Below are positions 37,461-40,869 of a DNA stretch of 40,869 nt, one piece after another. The notes under the pieces are model-generated. The model was not told the DNA's origin and did not search any database. It saw only the letters and a program-made list of their open reading frames with translations. The stretch's first letter is position 1. Every line of letters begins with the position of its first letter. The position numbers and the translations under genes were made by a program. Origin of the DNA: Utricularia gibba (taxonomy: Eukaryota > Streptophyta > Magnoliopsida > Lamiales > Lentibulariaceae); assembly GCA_002189035.1 (NCBI GenBank), contig NEEC01000356.1:1-40869 (forward strand), in the 5' to 3' direction.

Positions 37461-38404
37461 CATCCGGTTGACCTCATGAGCCATACATAATCGGGGTCAA
37501 GGACCAAGTTCCCAGCGAGACTGCCGCCACAAAACGAGAAGCTGTTCCTTGAAAAACCATGTAGGCAGCCCCAAAAACTGAACGTTAATAAATAAATCAC
37601 TTTTTTTTCCGAGCTACAACTAACTCTCGGCGCAAGCCAAACCTGACCTTTGTCCCGTTCTAGGTGCACCCCAAGACCGCCTCCTCAAGTATAAAGCAAG
37701 TTGTTGAAAAAATCATGTGGGGTGCACGTGATATCGTAATTTAAACAAAGGCATCATTTTTTTTAATCGATTTCATCCGGTTGACCTCATGAGCAATACA
37801 TAATCGGGGTCAAGGACCAAGTTCCCAGCGAGACTGGCCGCCACAAAACGAGAAGCTGTTCCTTGAAAAACCATGTAGGCAGCCCCCAAAAACTGAACGT
37901 TAATAAATACATCACTTTATTTTCCGAGCTACAACTAACTCTCAACGCAAGCCAAACCTGACCTTTGTCCCGTTCCAGGTGCACCCCAAGACCGCCTCCA
38001 CAAGTATAAAGCAAGTTGTTGAAAAAATCATGTGGGGTGCACGTGATATCGTAATTTAAAGAAAGGCATCATTTTCTTTAATCGATTTCCATCCGGTTGA
38101 CCTCATGAGCCATACAGAATCGGGGTCAAGGACCAAGTTCCCAGCGAGACTGGCCGCCACAAAACGAGAAGCTGTTTCTTGAAAAACCATGTAGGTAGCC
38201 CCCAAAACTGAACGTTAATAAATACATCACTTTATTTGCCGTGTTACAACTAACTCTAGGCGCAAGCCAAACCTGACCTTTGTCCCGTTCCAGGTGCACC
38301 CCAAGACCGCCTCCACAAGTATAAAGCAAGTTGTTGAAAAAATCATGTGGGGTGCACGTGATATCGTAATTTAAAGAAAGGCATCATTTTCTTTAATCGA
38401 TTTC
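37149..38404 (+). repeat. Higher-order unit D-E-A-C (tetramer, second copy)
   Basis: Monomers start at 37,149 (D), 37,461 (E), 37,774 (A) and 38,090 (C), with the next D at 38,405. E again has AATAAATCAC, an elongated T-run, TCTAGG and GCAAG. A has CTCTCAACGC joined to TTCCAGG and CCACAAG. C has the full TTTCTTG/TAGGTAGCC/GTGTTAC/CTAGGCGC set. The unit is 1,256 bases against 1,259 for the copy 12.8 kb to the left. Confidence 0.7.
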
Positions 38405-38718
38405 CATCCGGTTGACCTCATGAGCCATAAAGAAATCGGGGCCCGTACCAAGTTCCCAGTGAGACTGGCCGCCACAAAACGAGAAGCTGTTCCTTGAAAA
38501 ACCATGTAGGCAGCCCCAAAAACTGAACGTTAATAAATACATCACTTTATTTTCCGAGCTACAACTAACTCTCGGCGCAAGCCAAACCTGACCTTTGTCC
38601 CGTTCCAGGTGCACCCAAGACCGCCTCCTCAAGTATAAAGTAAGTTGTTGAAAAAATCATGTGGGGTGCACGTGATATCGTAATTTAAACAAAGGCATCA
38701 TTTTTTTTAATCGATTTG
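38405..38718 (+). repeat. Class D variant monomer
   Basis: It carries CATAAAGAAATCGGGGCCCG with TACCAAGTTCCCAGTGAG, but the common CTGTTCCTTG and TAGGCAGCC downstream, so only its first quarter is class D. It follows class C at 38,090. Confidence 0.65.
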
Positions 38719-40272
38719 CATCCGGTTGACCTCATGAGCAATACATAATCGGGGTCAAGGACCAAGTTCCCAGCGAGACTGGCCGCCACAAAACGAGAAG
38801 CTGTTCCTTGAAAAACCATGTAGGCAGCCCCCAAAAACTGAACGTTAATAAATACATCACTTTATTTTCCGAGCTACAACTAACTCTCGCGCAAGCCAAA
38901 CCTGACCTTTGTCCCGTTCTAGGTGCACCCCAAGACCGCCTCCTCAAGTATAAAGTAAGTTGTTGAAAAAATCATGTGGGGTGCACGTGATATCGTAATT
39001 TAAACAAAGGCATCATTTTTTTTTAATCAATTTGCATCCGGTTGACCTCATGAGCATACATAATCGGGGTCAAGGACCAAGTTCCCAGCGAGACTGGCCG
39101 CACAAAACGAGAAGCGTTCCTTGAAAAACCATGTAGGCAGCCCCCAAAACTGAACGTTAATAAATACATCACTTTATTTGCCGTGTTACAACTAACTCGG
39201 CGCAAGCCAAACCTGACCTTTGTCCCGTTCCAGGTGCACCCCAAGACCGCCTCCTCAAGTATAAAGCAAGTTGTTGAAAAAATCATGTGGGGTGCACGTG
39301 ATATCGTAATTTAAAGAAAGGCATCATTTTCTTTAATCGATTTCCATCCGGTTGACCTCATGAGCCATACAGAATCGGGGTCAAGGACCAAGTTCCCAGC
39401 GAGACTGGCCGCCACAAAACGAGAAGCTGTTCCTTGAAAAACCATGTAGGCAGCCCCAAAACTGAACGTTAATAAATACATCACTTTATTTGCCGAGTTA
39501 CAACTAACTCTCGGCGCAAGCCAAACCTGACCTTTGTCCCGTTCCAGGTGCACCCCAAGACCGCCTCCTCAAGTATAAAGCAAGTTGTTGAAAAAATCAT
39601 GTGGGGTGCACGTGATATCGTAATTTAAAAGGCATTTTTTTTAATCGATTTCCATCCGGTTGACCTCATGAGCATACAGAATCGGGGTCAGGACCAAGTT
39701 CCCAGCGAGACTGGCCGCCACAAAACGAGAAGCTGTTCTTGAAAAACCATGTAGGTAGCCCCCAAAAACTGAACGTTAATAAATACATCACTTTATTTGC
39801 CGAGCTACAACTAACTCTCGGCGCAAGCCAAACCTGACCTTTGTCCCGTTCCAGGTGCACCCCAAGACCGCCTCCACAAGTATAAAGCAAGTTGTTGAAA
39901 AAATCATGTGGGGGTGCACGTGATATCGTAATTTAAAGAAAGGCATCATTTTCTTTAATCGATTTCCATCCGGTTGACCTCATGAGCCATACAGAAATCG
40001 GGGTCAGGACCAAGTTCCAGCGAGACTGGCCGCCACAAAACGAGAAGCTGTTCCTTGAAAAACCATGTAGGTAGCCCCAAAAACTGAACGTTAATAAATA
40101 CACTTTATTTTCCGAGTTACAACTAACTCTGGCGCAAGCCAAACCTGACCTTTGTCCCGTTCCAGGTGCACCCCAAGACCGCCTCCACAAGTATAAGCAA
40201 GTTGTTGAAAAATCATGTGGGTGCACGTGATATCGTAATTTAAAGAAAGGCATCATTTTCTTTAATCGATTT

Positions 40273-40588
40273 CATCCGGTTGACCTCATGAGCCATACAA
40301 GATCGGGGGCACAGGAAGTTTCTTAGTGAGACTGGCCGCCACAAAACGAGAAGCTGTACCTTGAAAAACCATGTAGGTAGCCCCCAAAAACTGAACGTTA
40401 ATAAATACATCACTTTATTTTCCGAGCTACAACTAACTCTCGGCGCAAGCCAAACCTGACCTTTGTCCCGTTCCAGGTGCACCCCAAGACCGCCTCCTCA
40501 AGTATAAAGTAAGTTGTTGAAAAAATCATGTGGGGTGCACGTGATATCGTAATTTAAACAAAGGCATCATTTTCTTTAATCGATTTCC
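40273..40588 (+). repeat. Class D variant monomer (altered head)
   Basis: The head reads CATACAAGATCGGGGGCACA, then GGAAGTTTCTTAGTGAG, followed by CTGTACCTTG and TAGGTAGCC. The TTCTTAGTGAG and CTGTACC markers place it with class D. Class E (ACTCGCCGCC, AATAAATCAC) follows at 40,589 as expected. Confidence 0.65.
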
Positions 40589-40869
40589 ATCCGGTTGACC
40601 TCATGAGCCATACATAATCGGGGTCAAGGACCAAGTTCCCAGCGAGACTCGCCGCCAAAAAACGAGAAGCTGTTCCTTGAAAAACCATGTAGGCAGCCCC
40701 AAAACTGAACGTTATAAATAAATCACTTTATTTTCCGAGCTACAACTAACTCTCGGCGCAAGCCAAACCTGACCTTTGTCCGTTCTAGGTGCACCCCAAG
40801 ACCGCCTCCTCAAGTATAAAGCAAGTTGTTGAAAAAATCATGTGGGTGCACGTGATATCGTAATTTAAA
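40589..40869 (+). repeat. Last, incomplete monomer at window end
   Basis: A class E monomer (CATACATAATC, ACTCGCCGCC, ATAAATAAATCAC) runs to the window edge and stops at TAATTTAAA, about 35 bases short of the next head. The array evidently continues beyond the window. Confidence 0.85.

Larger units (their letters stand above)
1..40869 (+). repeat. Tandem satellite array, ~315-base monomer, ~130 copies
   Basis: The block beginning CATCCGGTTGACCTCATGAG recurs throughout, for example at 1, 289, 601, 905, 15897, 17146, 17462, 24322, 38405 and 40589. Spacing is mostly 306-319 bases and usually 314-316 in the better-preserved parts. Every copy I traced has the same orientation, and no unique DNA interrupts the array apart from the short segment at 22,096-22,177. 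Copies differ by a limited set of recurring substitutions and by many one- to few-base deletions. No gene, rRNA, tRNA or mobile-element coding sequence is visible. Length, copy number and lack of genes are typical of eukaryotic satellite DNA; centromeric, pericentromeric or subtelomeric placement is inference. I do not recognise the family. Confidence 0.98.
21371..40869 (+). repeat. Array domain 2: mixed monomer classes with higher-order structure
   Basis: From the CTAAATCTCAACGC variant at about 21,375 onward, monomers fall into recognisable classes. Class A has CTCAACGC. Class C has TGTTTCTTG, TAGGTAGCC, GTGTTAC and CTAGGCGC. Class D has CATAAAGAATCGGGG with CCCGTACC or a related change, often followed by CTGTACCTTG. 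Class E has CATACATAATC, ACTCGCCGCC or ACTGCCGCC, often with five A's before CGAG, and AATAAATCAC. TTCCAGGTGC and CCACAAGTATAAAGCAAG become common. The classes recur in order E-A-C-D with some omissions and extra monomers. Class names are mine. Confidence 0.8.

Noticed and set aside
1-40869. CRISPR array
   Set aside because: The periodic unit is about 315 bases and repetitive over its whole length. There are no short repeats separated by unique spacers.
1-40869. rDNA spacer repeats
   Set aside because: No 18S, 5.8S, 28S or 5S sequence is present in 40 kb, and I see no rRNA-like stretch between repeats.

Overview
The whole window is one head-to-tail tandem satellite array. A unit of about 315 bases (roughly 45% GC) recurs about 130 times in the same orientation from the first base to the last. 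I find no protein-coding gene, RNA gene, transposon, CRISPR array or unique flanking sequence. Some 40 kb of a gene-free, nucleosome-scale tandem repeat points to constitutive heterochromatin of a eukaryote (centromeric, pericentromeric or subtelomeric). I do not recognise the repeat family, and the sequence does not let me name a species.

Layout. Domain 1 (about 1-21,370) is made of similar monomers. In its right part they form a three-monomer cycle that I call P-Q-R. Its left 5 kb is rich in small deletions, with monomers averaging about 307 bases instead of 315. Two composite monomers (12,685-13,204 and 14,456-14,955) have each lost more than 100 bases, and both resume at the same internal position. 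The array changes at about 21.4 kb. Domain 2 (about 21,371-40,869) contains clearly different monomer classes, which I call A, C, D and E. They recur in a fixed order as D-E-A-C tetramers (24,322-25,580 and 37,149-38,404) and as a tandemly duplicated A-C-D trimer (27,158-29,050). This is higher-order repeat organisation. Just inside domain 2, 22,096-22,177 holds the only stretch that is not ordinary satellite; weak in-register similarity suggests a very diverged monomer remnant.

Structure inside the monomer. The two halves of the 315-base unit resemble each other at an offset of about 145-157 bases. The unit therefore looks like an old dimer of a roughly 157-base, nucleosome-sized ancestor. 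Each monomer also carries a 10-base inverted repeat around a 44-base loop, a run of three overlapping palindromes including CACGTG, and in many copies a 9-base hairpin next to the oligo-T tract.

Nothing here works as a gene system. The interest lies in satellite evolution: dimer origin, higher-order repeat order, local homogenisation and rearrangement junctions. All short minus-strand reading frames are by-products of a repeat whose length is a multiple of three.
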